Shown: piece after piece, positions 1 to 8,355 of the stretch
Position numbering within the stretch: position 1 is the stretch's first letter
How the letters are laid out: every line of letters starts with the position of its first letter
From: Segatella copri
GTDB taxonomy: Bacteria; Bacteroidota; Bacteroidia; Bacteroidales; Bacteroidaceae
DNA length: 64,000 bases
Assembly: GCF_026015625.1 (NCBI RefSeq)
Contig: NZ_JAPDVG010000001.1
Span: 1,922,001-1,986,000, forward strand
Direction: 5' to 3'
Translations under genes and position numbers: made by a program
The notes under the pieces: model-generated
Databases searched by the model: none
The model's input: the letters and a program-made list of their open reading frames with translations, nothing else
Told to the model about the DNA's origin: nothing

Positions 1-249
1 TAAAGTTCATCTCTTCGAGAAAGATTCTTCACTACTTTGGGATGCAGTGATAAACGTAGATCCATAGAAATTCAGAATCATGCTACAGGTATGCCAAGGA
101 CAATTACGATGAAGGCATCAAGACTGGCAGCAAGCGAGAATTTGGGTATGAGTGGAATGCCGATGACATGCAAAAGCATCAAGAAAAAATGCTAATTTTC
201 ATTATGAAGCCAACACTATAGAAGTCACAAAAGCAACAACAATTCTGCA
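1..249. other. Gene-poor left edge
   Basis: No intact gene is visible. One plus-strand frame is open from 60 to 221 and reads as acidic and basic soluble residues, but it begins just after a stop, has no promoter and I do not recognise it. It may be the tail of a decayed gene entering from the left. Confidence 0.4.
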
Positions 250-317
250 AAAAGTGCCGATACTGGTGCCAAAAGTGCTTAAAAAAATCGACTTTTGGCA
301 CCAGTATCGGCACTTTT
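250..317. repeat. Perfect 27-bp inverted repeat, 14-nt loop
   Basis: Arms at 250-276 and 291-317 are exact reverse complements. Each arm contains GTGCCGATACTGG. The structure lies about 36 bp upstream of a TATCTTTG -7 box that precedes an AAA-ATPase remnant. No T-run follows the right arm on the plus strand (it is followed by CTATCTTTTTCTG), so an operator or other protein-binding site is as likely as a terminator. Confidence 0.85.
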
Positions 318-352
318 CTATCTTTTTCTGCTCAGTTTTCGATATTTTATAG

Positions 353-360
353 TATCTTTG
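353..360 (+). promoter_or_regulatory. Bacteroidetes -7 box (TATCTTTG)
   Basis: The sequence matches TAnnTTTG exactly and lies 25 bp before the ATG at 386 of the ATPase remnant. It suggests the remnant once had its own promoter just downstream of the inverted repeat. Confidence 0.6.
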
Positions 361-385
361 CCCCATCATCAAAACGACAAAAGAT

Positions 386-668
386 ATGCAGCAAAATATA
401 ATAGGAAGAAAGCGAGAAATCAACTTGTTGGAGATTAGCCAAGAAGAAAATTGGAATGAGCCGTGAGGACATCATGAAATCCTAAAAACTCACTTCTGGT
501 GGAAAGTTGACCGAAGCCTTCAATGATTTGATAAGTTGTGACTTCATCAGAAAATACAATGCTTTCGGCAACAAGAACAATGGTGCCATGTTCCAGCTCA
601 CAGATTTGTACACCTTATTTTATTTACATTACACTAACAGAGCCCCCTTTTTTAAGAGAGCTCAGTAA
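386..668 (+). pseudogene. AAA-family ATPase remnant (ATPase_2 type)
   Basis: The ATG at 386 opens a start typical of Bacteroidetes ATP-binding proteins (MQQNIIGRKREINLL). The P-loop and central part are missing. From 435 a different frame carries a fragment that reads GMSREDIMKS, then a stop, then GGKLTEAFNDL, ISCDFIRKYNAFGNK and GAMFQLTDLYTLFYLHY. This resembles the winged-helix region near the C-terminus of the same family. The frame closes at 666-668. The gene therefore looks collapsed by an internal deletion, a frameshift and a nonsense codon. Similarity is judged by eye; an intact relative of the broader family sits at 37567-38862. Confidence 0.6.
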
Positions 669-711
669 TTCTAACATATCTGCTTATGTTAATATTTCTC
701 CCCAAAAATAA

Positions 712-760
712 AATAGACATTATGCAAAGAGTGATAATCATTCTTTGCATAATGTCTATT
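712..760. repeat. Near-perfect 23-bp hairpin over a start codon
   Basis: Arms 712-734 and 738-760 pair at 22 of 23 positions with a 3-nt loop. The likely ATG at 722 lies inside the left arm. In mRNA the start codon would be buried in a long stem, so the hairpin could restrict translation. It is also part of the coding sequence for the signal-peptide-like N-terminus. Confidence 0.75.
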
Positions 761-1330
761 CCTTTTTTCCAATCGTTTTCTAAAAGGTATTCAAAGACAA
801 AGTTAAAGATAGATATTCCTTCTGAGAATATTCATTTTAGAATGCAAGTATATAAAGGCAAAAACTATTTCATTTTACCGAAAGTAGCTTTAAACTCTTT
901 AAATAAATATATGGATAATGAAAGAATTTGGCAATGGCAGAAAACATATATTATTGGCAAATCAAATGTAATATTAGACAGTTTAAAAGTTGGAGACATC
1001 GTTGGAGATATATGTACTGGTTTTTATAAAATTCGTAAGAAAACTTCTTTTAGATTATTATATTTTATTCCGCCACAAAAAATAGGAAGTGTCATATTAC
1101 CTTATATGTATAATGAAAAAGCAAATAGACTTTATGTTAAAAATATTAGTGATTATATAACTACACCGGATACAAAATACCTCTATTCTATAGATGATAA
1201 TCACCTTATATGGATAGAAAATACACCATCTTATGAAAAAATACCGAATGAAGTATGTCGTTTGCAGATATATAATCATCCACCTCTAAGCGTAGAGAGA
1301 GAATTAAAGGAAGAATATTTTAAGAAATAA
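722..1330 (+). CDS. Hypothetical exported protein, AT-rich
   Basis: The protein is 202 residues from the ATG at 722; an in-frame ATG at 686 would add 12. I chose 722 because it gives a short, compact hydrophobic leader (RVIIILCIMSIPFF) suggesting a signal peptide or membrane anchor. The rest is rich in K, I, Y and N, with no motif I recognise. The gene is clearly more AT-rich than the housekeeping genes to its right and lies between two gene remnants, which suggests acquisition by transfer. It is followed by a strong terminator at 1409-1453. Function unknown. Confidence 0.6.
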   Translation: MQRVIIILCIMSIPFFQSFSKRYSKTKLKIDIPSENIHFRMQVYKGKNYFILPKVALNSLNKYMDNERIWQWQKTYIIGKSNVILDSLKVGDIVGDICTGFYKIRKKTSFRLLYFIPPQKIGSVILPYMYNEKANRLYVKNISDYITTPDTKYLYSIDDNHLIWIENTPSYEKIPNEVCRLQIYNHPPLSVERELKEEYFKK

Positions 1331-1408
1331 GAGTTCTAATGGCTTAAAACACAACTAAATAACTTTGCTTGAAAGGGAAAAATAAAATAAAATTCGAGAG
1401 TGTAAACT

Positions 1409-1453
1409 AAACTGTGTCAAACTACAATAAATGTAGTTTGACACAGTTTTTTA
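1409..1453 (+). terminator. Rho-independent terminator
   Basis: A perfect 18-bp stem (1409-1426 with 1432-1449), a 5-nt loop and a T-run follow the orphan gene. The left arm begins with AAA, so the structure could also work weakly on the minus strand. Confidence 0.8.
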
Positions 1454-1471
1454 ATTATGGACAACTTATAA

Positions 1472-1792
1472 ATCGTTTACTTTAATAAAGAGTTTAAATG
1501 GAACAGCCGTGGAAACAAGGAGAACATGCAGCTCAGTTCTTCCTCTAGCCTCAATGCCAAGCTTTACAAGGCTTTCTGCAAGAATCGTTTCTCGGTTACG
1601 CTTGAAGCTAACGACATCTTCAACAAAAGCAATCGTGACATACGATTCTACAATAAGGATGTTACGTTTTGGCAAAGCAGCACTAGCGATATCCGTTCCT
1701 TGCTCTTGACATTCCAGTATAACTTCAATACGTCAAGAAGTCGATACAAGGGTCAAGGTGCTGGTAATGAGGAATTGAATCGCTTCAAATAA
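1472..1792 (+). pseudogene. C-terminal remnant of an outer-membrane barrel receptor
   Basis: A frame open from 1472 ends at a TAA at 1790-1792. It encodes the last strands of a TonB-receptor-like beta-barrel: FKWNSRGNKEN, a long strand through LEANDIFNKSN, then LLLTFQYNFNTSRSRYKG and a glycine-rich tail ending NRFK. This tail is typical of the Bacteroidetes outer-membrane beta-barrel family also seen at 22316-24364. Signal peptide, plug and most of the barrel are absent and no promoter precedes it, so I call it a remnant left by a deletion or insertion. Confidence 0.65.
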
Positions 1793-1803
1793 TTCTAAAG
1801 AGC

Positions 1804-2685
1804 CTAATCTTTCTCCTCCAACCATTCTTCCAGCACCTGGCAATACTCATCGTTTTGCTCGGCGAAAGGCATATGTCTTGCCCCTACGAAGAGATGCCAC
1901 TTGGAATCTTGGATACCATCATAGAGGGTCTTTGCCACCAATGGAGTACAGAGGTCATTGGTGCCACTCATCACCAAGCAAGGCACTTGAATCTCGCCAA
2001 GGCGGTCGGTGTAATCATAATCACGGAGCGTACCTGTAGGAGTGTATTCGTTTGGTCCCCAACCATGGAGATAAGCCTCAGCACCAGCACGCTTCTTCCG
2101 GCGAAGACACTCTGGACTATCCTCCGTCACCTCACTGGCACAATGCAAGAGCATGAAGTGCTCATTCGCCTTGGCATACGCCTCGCTCGAAAAGTCATCC
2201 TTCGCCTCAGCCTCGGCAATGGCACGCTGGTCTTCCTCCGACATAAACTTAATCATACGATGTTGCTCACTTGCCCACAGTTTGCTGCTCGAAAGGGTGC
2301 TGCTGAGGATGGCTGACTTCACGCCCTTTGCTTGCTTCTCTATCAGATAGATGATGGCGAGCATGCCACCCCACGACTGTCCTAAGAGATGAAAATGGTC
2401 GATGTGGAGATAGTCGATGAGTGAACAAAGTTCGTTGAGCCAAGTCTCAGGAGTCCAGAGTTCGGGATGTCCCTCCACAAATGAGTTGCCACAGCCCAAC
2501 TGGTCGTACATGATGACAGCTCTTCCTGATTCCGCTACTCTATCCAATAGTTCGAAATAGTTGTGGGTACTGCCTGGTCCACCATGCAAGAGGATGATAG
2601 GGCTCTTGCCCTCCTCTGTTTTACCTACGATACGATAATATGTTTGATAGCCCATGAAGGGCATATATCCTTCCTTGATTTCCAT
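1804..2685 (-). CDS. pip: Prolyl aminopeptidase-type alpha/beta hydrolase
   Basis: The 293-residue protein is a cytoplasmic serine peptidase of the proline iminopeptidase/tricorn-interacting factor F1 group (peptidase S33), which removes N-terminal proline from peptides. Visible motifs are the oxyanion loop HGGPGSTHNYF, the nucleophile elbow GQSWGG, an acid near GTNDLCTP and the histidine in GARHMPF. Length fits the family. A start at 2718 is open but adds 11 unusual residues, so I prefer 2685 (MEIKEGYMPF). A -7 box (TATTTTTG) lies at 2716-2723 on this strand. The gene is divergent from ribE and monocistronic. Confidence 0.85.
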   Translation of the reverse strand: MEIKEGYMPFMGYQTYYRIVGKTEEGKSPIILLHGGPGSTHNYFELLDRVAESGRAVIMYDQLGCGNSFVEGHPELWTPETWLNELCSLIDYLHIDHFHLLGQSWGGMLAIIYLIEKQAKGVKSAILSSTLSSSKLWASEQHRMIKFMSEEDQRAIAEAEAKDDFSSEAYAKANEHFMLLHCASEVTEDSPECLRRKKRAGAEAYLHGWGPNEYTPTGTLRDYDYTDRLGEIQVPCLVMSGTNDLCTPLVAKTLYDGIQDSKWHLFVGARHMPFAEQNDEYCQVLEEWLEEKD

Positions 2686-2783
2686 TGTCTTCAAATGTTT
2701 ATATATTATAATGTGCAAAAATATAAAAAATATGGCAATTAAACAAATATATCTCGATTATTTTATCAAAAGAACTTAAATAA

Positions 2784-2815
2784 TTTGGTTGCTTCAAGCT
2801 AATGCAATATCTTTG
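2784..2815 (+). promoter_or_regulatory. Promoter of riboflavin synthase
   Basis: TTTG at 2784-2787 and TATCTTTG at 2808-2815 are separated by 20 bp, the standard Bacteroidetes -33/-7 arrangement. The start codon follows 39 bp downstream. No FMN riboswitch is visible. Confidence 0.75.
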
Positions 2816-2854
2816 CAGTTTAAATAATAATGAAACCAAATAAAAATAGAGTAT

Positions 2855-3457
2855 ATGTTTAGTGGAATCGTAGAAGAAATGGCCACTGTTGTGGCGATTA
2901 AGCAGGATAAGGAGAACATCGACTTTACCCTGAAATGTTCGTTCGTAGATGAACTCGGCATCGACCAGAGCGTGGCGCACAACGGCGTCTGCCTCACCGT
3001 AGTGGAAATAAAAGACGGTACCTATACTGTTACCGCCATGAAGGAAACCCTGGACCGCAGCAATCTGGGACTGCTCAAGGTAGGCGACAAGGTGAACGTA
3101 GAGCGTTCTATGGTGATGAACGGCCGTCTGGATGGTCATATCGTACAGGGACACGTGGACGAGACTGCCAAATGTATCGCAATGAAAGACGCTGATGGCT
3201 CTACTTATTTTACTTTCGAATATGAGCTCAACAAGGAAATGGCAAGAAAAGGCTATTTCACGGTGGACAAAGGCAGCGTTACCGTTAACGGCGTTTCGCT
3301 CACCGTCTGTGATCCTACAGACAACACATTTACCGTTGCTATCATTCCTTATACCAGAGAGAATACCAACTTCTGCGACATCGAAGTGGGAACGGTAGTG
3401 AATATCGAATTCGACATTCTGGGCAAATATATCGCTCGACTCAAGAGCTTTGAATAA
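2855..3457 (+). CDS. ribE: Riboflavin synthase, alpha chain
   Basis: The 200-residue protein catalyses dismutation of two 6,7-dimethyl-8-ribityllumazine molecules to riboflavin, the last step of vitamin B2 synthesis. It has the family start MFSGIVEE and two tandem lumazine-binding barrels, each with the conserved patch: NGVCLTV in the first half and VNGVSLTV in the second, plus VQGHVD between them. Length is normal. It has its own promoter and does not sit with other rib genes here, so it is probably regulated separately from the rest of the pathway. Confidence 0.95.
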   Translation: MFSGIVEEMATVVAIKQDKENIDFTLKCSFVDELGIDQSVAHNGVCLTVVEIKDGTYTVTAMKETLDRSNLGLLKVGDKVNVERSMVMNGRLDGHIVQGHVDETAKCIAMKDADGSTYFTFEYELNKEMARKGYFTVDKGSVTVNGVSLTVCDPTDNTFTVAIIPYTRENTNFCDIEVGTVVNIEFDILGKYIARLKSFE

Positions 3458-3553
3458 GCCAGCAAAGTTAAGTACGGACGTTCTAAAAAACTTGCACATT
3501 TCTTGCGTTTTGCGCACAAAGCAAGACTAAATGGGCATTTTTTTTATAAAATA

Positions 3554-3585
3554 TTTGCGTAAGCCATAAAAAAGTGTTACTTTTG
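3554..3585 (+). promoter_or_regulatory. Promoter of the etfBA-acd operon
   Basis: TTTG at 3554-3557 and TACTTTTG at 3578-3585 with 20-bp spacing. The first start codon is at 3729, leaving an unusually long leader of about 140 nt with no open frame or riboswitch that I recognise. Confidence 0.7.
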
Positions 3586-3728
3586 CCCCCGTGTTTTGTC
3601 CCAAATTGAACATTGGACAGTAACTTATTAGACGATAGCAAGTCTAACAATCGCACTAGACGACGTACAACTTGAGTACTGAGCACTAACAAACTTAGGA
3701 AATTATAACAATAACCATTTTTAAAAAT

Positions 3729-4598
3729 ATGAGTTTAAAAATCGTAGTACTTGCCAAGCAAGTACCTGACACAAGAAATGTGGGTAAGGATGCGATGACC
3801 GCCGAAGGCACAGTAAATCGCGCTGCCCTTCCTGCAATCTTCAATCCTGAAGATTTGAACGCATTGGAGCAGGCTCTCCGATTGAAAGAGCAGAATCCAG
3901 GTTCTACAGTTGGTATTTTGACCATGGGTCCTCCACGTGCTGGAGAAATCATCCGCCAGGGTCTTTATCGTGGTGCTGATACGGGTTGGTTGCTTACCGA
4001 CCGTCTCTTTGCCGGTGCTGATACATTGGCTACTTCCTATGCCCTTGCTACTGGTATCCAGAAGATTGGTGACGTTGACATCGTGATCGGTGGTCGTCAG
4101 GCTATCGATGGTGATACAGCCCAGGTAGGTCCGCAGGTGGCTCAGAAGTTGGGATTGAACCAGGTAACCTACGCAGAGGAAATCCTCAAGGTAGAGGATG
4201 GCAAGGCTACTATACGCCGCCTCATTGATGGTGGTGTGGAGACTGTTGAGGCTCCATTGCCATTGGTTATCACTGTAAACGGAAGTGCTGCTCCATGTCG
4301 CCCATGCAACGTGAAGCTCGTAATGAAATATAAATACGCTACCTGCCCTATGGAGCGCAAGGGTGATGAGCCTTGGGCCAACCTCTATGAAGAGCGCCCT
4401 TACCTCACTCTGAACCAGTGGAGCGTTGCCGATGTAGATGGCGACCCTGCACAGTGCGGTCTGAGCGGTTCACCTACCAAGGTGAAGGCCGTGAAGAACA
4501 TCGTGTTCCAGGCTAAGGAAAGCAAGACCTTGACCAGCAGCGATGAAGACATCGACGGACTGATGAAGGAATTGTTGAACGAAAGTATTATCGGATAA
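3729..4598 (+). CDS. etfB: Electron transfer flavoprotein, beta subunit
   Basis: The 289-residue subunit holds AMP or a second flavin and contacts the partner dehydrogenase. It has the family N-terminus (KIVVLAKQVPD), the NPEDLNALEQALRLKE helix and the signature region VIGGRQAIDGDTAQVGPQVAQKLG. It is longer than classical EtfB (about 255), mainly in the C-terminal part, as in anaerobe ETFs linked to acyl-CoA dehydrogenases. It is first in a three-gene operon, 13 bp before etfA. Whether it bifurcates electrons cannot be decided here. Confidence 0.93.
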   Translation: MSLKIVVLAKQVPDTRNVGKDAMTAEGTVNRAALPAIFNPEDLNALEQALRLKEQNPGSTVGILTMGPPRAGEIIRQGLYRGADTGWLLTDRLFAGADTLATSYALATGIQKIGDVDIVIGGRQAIDGDTAQVGPQVAQKLGLNQVTYAEEILKVEDGKATIRRLIDGGVETVEAPLPLVITVNGSAAPCRPCNVKLVMKYKYATCPMERKGDEPWANLYEERPYLTLNQWSVADVDGDPAQCGLSGSPTKVKAVKNIVFQAKESKTLTSSDEDIDGLMKELLNESIIG

Positions 4599-4611
4599 TT
4601 TTGAAAAGACA

Positions 4612-5634
4612 ATGAACAACGTATTTGTATATTGCGAGGTAGAAGGCACAACCGTTGCCGAAGTATCTCAGGAATTGCTCACCAAGGGTCGTAAGCTCGC
4701 TAACCAGCAGGGCGTGGAGCTCCATGCCATCGTAGCAGGTACCGGCATCAAGGGTCAGGTAGAGGATCAGATTCTCCCTTATGGTGTAGATAAATTATTT
4801 GTTTTCGATGCTGAGGGATTGTTCCCATATACTTCAGCTCCTCATACAGACATTCTCGTCAACCTCTTCAAGGAGGAGAAGCCTCAGATTGCATTGATGG
4901 GTGCTACCGTTATCGGTCGCGACCTCGGTCCTCGTGTTTCTTCTTCATTGACCAGCGGTCTTACCGCCGACTGTACAGAGCTTGAAATCGGTGATTACGA
5001 CGATAAGAAGAGCGGCAAGCACTACGAGGGTCTGCTCTATCAGATTCGTCCTGCCTTCGGTGGTAACATCGTGGCTACTATCGTAAATCCAGACCACCGT
5101 CCACAGATGGCTACAGTCCGCTCTGGCGTGATGCAGAAGAGCATCTACGAGGGTGAGTGCAAGAAGGAAGTAGTTTACCCTGAGGTAAGCAAGTATGTTC
5201 CTGCTGAGGACTTCGTAGTAAAGGTACTCGACCACCACGTAGAGGCTGCCAAGCACAACCTGAAGGGGTCTGCCATCGTCGTAGCCGGCGGTTATGGCGT
5301 AGGAAGCAAGGAAGGCTTCGACCAGCTCTTCGAGTTGGCTCATCTCCTCCATGGTGAGGTAGGTGCTTCCCGTGCTGCCGTAGATGCAGGCTGGGTAGAT
5401 CACGACCGTCAGATTGGTCAGACTGGTGTTACCGTTCATCCTAAGGTTTATATCGCCTGCGGAATCTCTGGTCAGATTCAGCACATCGCCGGTATGCAGG
5501 ATTCAGGCATCATCATCTCTGTAAACAACGATCCTGATGCTCCAATCAACAAGATTGCCGACTACGTTATCAACGGCAATGTTGAGGATGTGGTTCCTAA
5601 GCTCATCAAGTACTACAAGCAGAATTCTAAGTAA
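4612..5634 (+). CDS. etfA: Electron transfer flavoprotein, alpha subunit
   Basis: The 340-residue FAD-binding subunit pairs with EtfB to carry electrons from the neighbouring acyl-CoA dehydrogenase. The C-terminal FAD domain has the expected elements: VVAGGYGVGSKEGF, LGEVGASRAAVD-like HGEVGASRAAVDAGW, GQTGVTVHPKVYIACGISGQIQH and NNDPDAPINKIADY. Length is normal. The gene lies between etfB and the dehydrogenase with short gaps (13 and 35 bp), which supports one transcript and one complex. Confidence 0.94.
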   Translation: MNNVFVYCEVEGTTVAEVSQELLTKGRKLANQQGVELHAIVAGTGIKGQVEDQILPYGVDKLFVFDAEGLFPYTSAPHTDILVNLFKEEKPQIALMGATVIGRDLGPRVSSSLTSGLTADCTELEIGDYDDKKSGKHYEGLLYQIRPAFGGNIVATIVNPDHRPQMATVRSGVMQKSIYEGECKKEVVYPEVSKYVPAEDFVVKVLDHHVEAAKHNLKGSAIVVAGGYGVGSKEGFDQLFELAHLLHGEVGASRAAVDAGWVDHDRQIGQTGVTVHPKVYIACGISGQIQHIAGMQDSGIIISVNNDPDAPINKIADYVINGNVEDVVPKLIKYYKQNSK

Positions 5635-5669
5635 TCTGCATTACACATTATTTAAATAAGAAAAGCAAA

Positions 5670-7373
5670 ATGGCTAATTATTATACAGACCATCCTGAAA
5701 TAGAGTTCCACTTGAATCATCCGCTCATGAAGCGTGTTGTGGACTTGAAGGAAAGAAATTATGTAGAAAAAGACCAGTTTGAAGATGCTCCAGTAAACTA
5801 CGAGGATGCCATCGAGAACTACAAGCGATTGCTGGATATTACCGGCGATGTAGCTGCTAACATCATCGAACCAAACTCTGAGGATGTTGACCTCGAAGGT
5901 CCACACCTGGAGAACGGTCGCATGATCTATGCCAGCAAGACATTCGAGAACCTCGATGCTACCCGCAAGGCTGGCCTCTGGGGCTTGTCAATGCCTCGTC
6001 GTTACGGCGGTTTGAACTTGCCTAACGCCATCTTCTCTATGGCTTCAGAGATTATCGCTGCTGCCGATGCCGGTTTCCAGAACATCTGGTCGCTCCAGAG
6101 CTGTATCGATACACTCTATGAGTTCGGTTCTGAGGAGCAGCGCCAGAAGTACATCCCTCGCATCTGCGCAGGCGAGACCATGAGTATGGACTTGACTGAG
6201 CCTGATGCAGGTTCTGACTTGCAGCGCGTAATGCTGAAGGCTACACAGGATGAGGACGGCACATGGCGTCTGAACGGTGTGAAGCGTTTTATCACCAATG
6301 GTGACTCAGACATCCACTTGGTTCTGGCTCGTTCTGAAGAAGGCACCAAGGATGGTCGTGGTCTTTCTATGTTCATCTACGACAAGCGTGATGGTGGCGT
6401 AACCGTTCGTCACATCGAGCACAAGTTGGGTATTCACGGTTCTCCTACCTGCGAGTTGGTTTACAAGAATGCCAAGGCAGAGCTTTGCGGTAACACCCGT
6501 CTCGGTTTGATTAAGTACGTGATGGCTCTCATGAATGGTGCCCGTCTGGGTATTGCAGCTCAGAGTGTAGGTGTTGAGCAGGAGGCTTACAATGAGGGTT
6601 TGGCCTATGCCAAGGAGCGTGCTCAGTTTGGTGAGAAGATCATCAACTTCCCAGCTGTATACGACATGCTTTCAAGAATGAAGGCTAAGTTGGATGCAGG
6701 CCGTTCACTCCTCTACTGCTGCGCTCGCTACGTAGATATCTACAAGGCTTTGGAAGACATCGCCCGCGACACTAAGCTCACTCCAGAGGAGCGTCAGGAG
6801 ATGAAGAAATACACCCGCTTGGCTGATGCATTTACTCCATTGGCTAAGGGTATGAACTCAGAGTATGCCAACCAGAATGCATACGATGCCATCAGCATTC
6901 ACGGTGGTTCTGGTTTCATCATGGAGTACAAGTGCCAGCGCCTGTTCCGTGATGCCCGCATCTTCTCTATCTACGAGGGTACCACCCAGCTTCAGGTAGT
7001 AGCAGCTATCCGCTACATCACCAACGGCACTTATCTCAGCATAATCAAGGAGATGTTGGAGAACGAGGTTTCAGATGATTTGAAGGCATTGAAGGAGCGT
7101 GTTGCTAAGCTCGTAGAACTTTACGAGGCAGCCATGAACAAGGTGAAGGAGGCAAACGATCAGGCAGTTCACGACTTCCTGGCTCGCCGTCTCTACAACA
7201 TGACTGGCGACATCGTAATGTCTCTCCTCATCCTCGACGATGCTACCAAGGCTCCAGAGATGTTTGCCAAGAGTGCCAACGTATATGTTCGCATGGCAGA
7301 GGAGGAAGTTCTCGGTCATTCAGCATACATCCAGAACTTCAAGGCAGAAGACTTGGAGAGCTTCAAGGCATAA
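5670..7373 (+). CDS. Acyl-CoA dehydrogenase family protein
   Basis: The 567-residue flavoenzyme oxidises an acyl-CoA to the enoyl-CoA (or runs in reverse) and exchanges electrons with the ETF encoded just upstream. The N-terminal and middle domains include MDLTEPDAGSDLQ and GVKRFITNGDSD. The C-terminal domain has IHGGSGFIMEY, then IFSIYEGTTQLQ, where the glutamate near residue 436 is at the usual position of the catalytic base. It is about 190 residues longer than short-chain enzymes, with an extra C-terminal helical region, as in the 560-600-residue anaerobic and proteobacterial class. Substrate unknown; no other beta-oxidation gene is in the window. Confidence 0.88.
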   Translation: MANYYTDHPEIEFHLNHPLMKRVVDLKERNYVEKDQFEDAPVNYEDAIENYKRLLDITGDVAANIIEPNSEDVDLEGPHLENGRMIYASKTFENLDATRKAGLWGLSMPRRYGGLNLPNAIFSMASEIIAAADAGFQNIWSLQSCIDTLYEFGSEEQRQKYIPRICAGETMSMDLTEPDAGSDLQRVMLKATQDEDGTWRLNGVKRFITNGDSDIHLVLARSEEGTKDGRGLSMFIYDKRDGGVTVRHIEHKLGIHGSPTCELVYKNAKAELCGNTRLGLIKYVMALMNGARLGIAAQSVGVEQEAYNEGLAYAKERAQFGEKIINFPAVYDMLSRMKAKLDAGRSLLYCCARYVDIYKALEDIARDTKLTPEERQEMKKYTRLADAFTPLAKGMNSEYANQNAYDAISIHGGSGFIMEYKCQRLFRDARIFSIYEGTTQLQVVAAIRYITNGTYLSIIKEMLENEVSDDLKALKERVAKLVELYEAAMNKVKEANDQAVHDFLARRLYNMTGDIVMSLLILDDATKAPEMFAKSANVYVRMAEEEVLGHSAYIQNFKAEDLESFKA

Positions 7374-7396
7374 GATTATCATTACAAATATTATAT

Positions 7397-7440
7397 AAAA
7401 AGTCCGTGGGCAGGAAATTTTTCTTGTCCACGGATTTTTC
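7397..7440 (+). terminator. Terminator after the etf operon
   Basis: GTCCGTGGGCAGGAA pairs with TTCTTGTCCACGGA (one bulge or mismatch), followed by a T-rich run. Confidence 0.8.
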
Positions 7441-7564
7441 TTTTCTATACAAAGATAGGGATTTTCCCTTCTACTTTAGGGAATTCTTCTCTTTTTATTT
7501 CAAAAGAAAGCTGTACTTTTGCAACCATAAAACAATATAATAACTTATAAAAACAGTATCGCTT

Positions 7565-8227
7565 ATGAAAAGAAATGAAGTGATGGCGCTTATCGCCACA
7601 ACCATATTGATGTTTGCCGTATGCCTCTCGGCTTCGGCTAAAGGAAAAAGAAACGTGGAGCGGGGAATGACCAAGCAGGAAGTAATAGCCATTCTTGGAA
7701 AACCTAAGCTCACCAGTTTCGACATGTATGGGGACAAATGGGAATATGACAAATATAATTATCTGTCTGGAGATTCCAAGTACATCACGGTCTTCTTCGA
7801 CAGAAACGGAAAGGTTGTGCAGTACGATACAAAAATCATAGAACTAAACAGCCAAACATCGAATGTACAGCAGCCACACCCAACTCCACCCCTCTACGAT
7901 GGAAGATGTGATCCTGATGGCAGAATGGATTACGGCTATTGTCTCGATGATGCGTCCTTCTTCAAACTATATAATAAGGTGAAGAAGGCAAGCTTTGATG
8001 ACAACAAGTTCGACCTGATAGAAGTGGCTAGCCTCGGATGCTATTATTCTTGTGCCCAAGCCGTCAGCATGATGAATATATTCACTTTTGGTGACAGCAA
8101 GATGAAAGCCCTCAAACTGATGGCACCGCATATCGTGGACCCACAGAATGTCATTGTCATCTATCAGCTATTCAGCTTCGACAGCGAGAAGCAAAAGGTA
8201 GGAGAAATATTAAGAAGCAGCAGATAA
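7565..8227 (+). CDS. Secreted protein: BamE/SmpA-like plus DUF4476-like domains
   Basis: The 220-residue protein has a signal peptide (hydrophobic to about residue 25, ending ASA). Residues about 30-85 (MTKQEVIAILGKP, then DKWEYDKYN and FFDRNGKVV) resemble the small BamE/SmpA fold, in which a helix follows a GMTKxEV motif. Residues about 120-215 resemble the DUF4476 helical domain of Bacteroidetes, with FDDNKFDLIEVAS, a helix ending NIFTFGDSKMKALKLMAPHIVDPQN, and FSFDSEKQKVGEIL. The combination suggests a periplasmic or surface protein. It has its own promoter (TACTTTTG near 7512-7519). Function unknown; domain calls are by eye. Confidence 0.65.
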   Translation: MKRNEVMALIATTILMFAVCLSASAKGKRNVERGMTKQEVIAILGKPKLTSFDMYGDKWEYDKYNYLSGDSKYITVFFDRNGKVVQYDTKIIELNSQTSNVQQPHPTPPLYDGRCDPDGRMDYGYCLDDASFFKLYNKVKKASFDDNKFDLIEVASLGCYYSCAQAVSMMNIFTFGDSKMKALKLMAPHIVDPQNVIVIYQLFSFDSEKQKVGEILRSSR

Positions 8228-8321
8228 TTATCTAGTATCTTAAAAAATGATATCAGCTATGATATAAGAGACTTTCATGTTAAATTATGCATATTGTTTA
8301 GTCGGTTTAACAAAATAGTTG

Positions 8322-8329
8322 TATTTTTG
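8322..8329 (+). promoter_or_regulatory. -7 box for small ORF and methyltransferase
   Basis: TATTTTTG matches TAnnTTTG and lies 27 bp before the 16-codon ORF at 8356. Confidence 0.6.
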
Positions 8330-8355
8330 TAAAATCAATTAAACAATATTGAGTT

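Noticed and set aside
2699..3517. Long minus-strand frame of 272 codons opposite riboflavin synthase
   Set aside because: It lies antisense to a clear ribE gene and has no promoter or recognisable protein features; it is a shadow of codon use in ribE.
3590..3728. Riboswitch in the etfB leader
   Set aside because: The leader is long, but I find no conserved core of a known riboswitch class.
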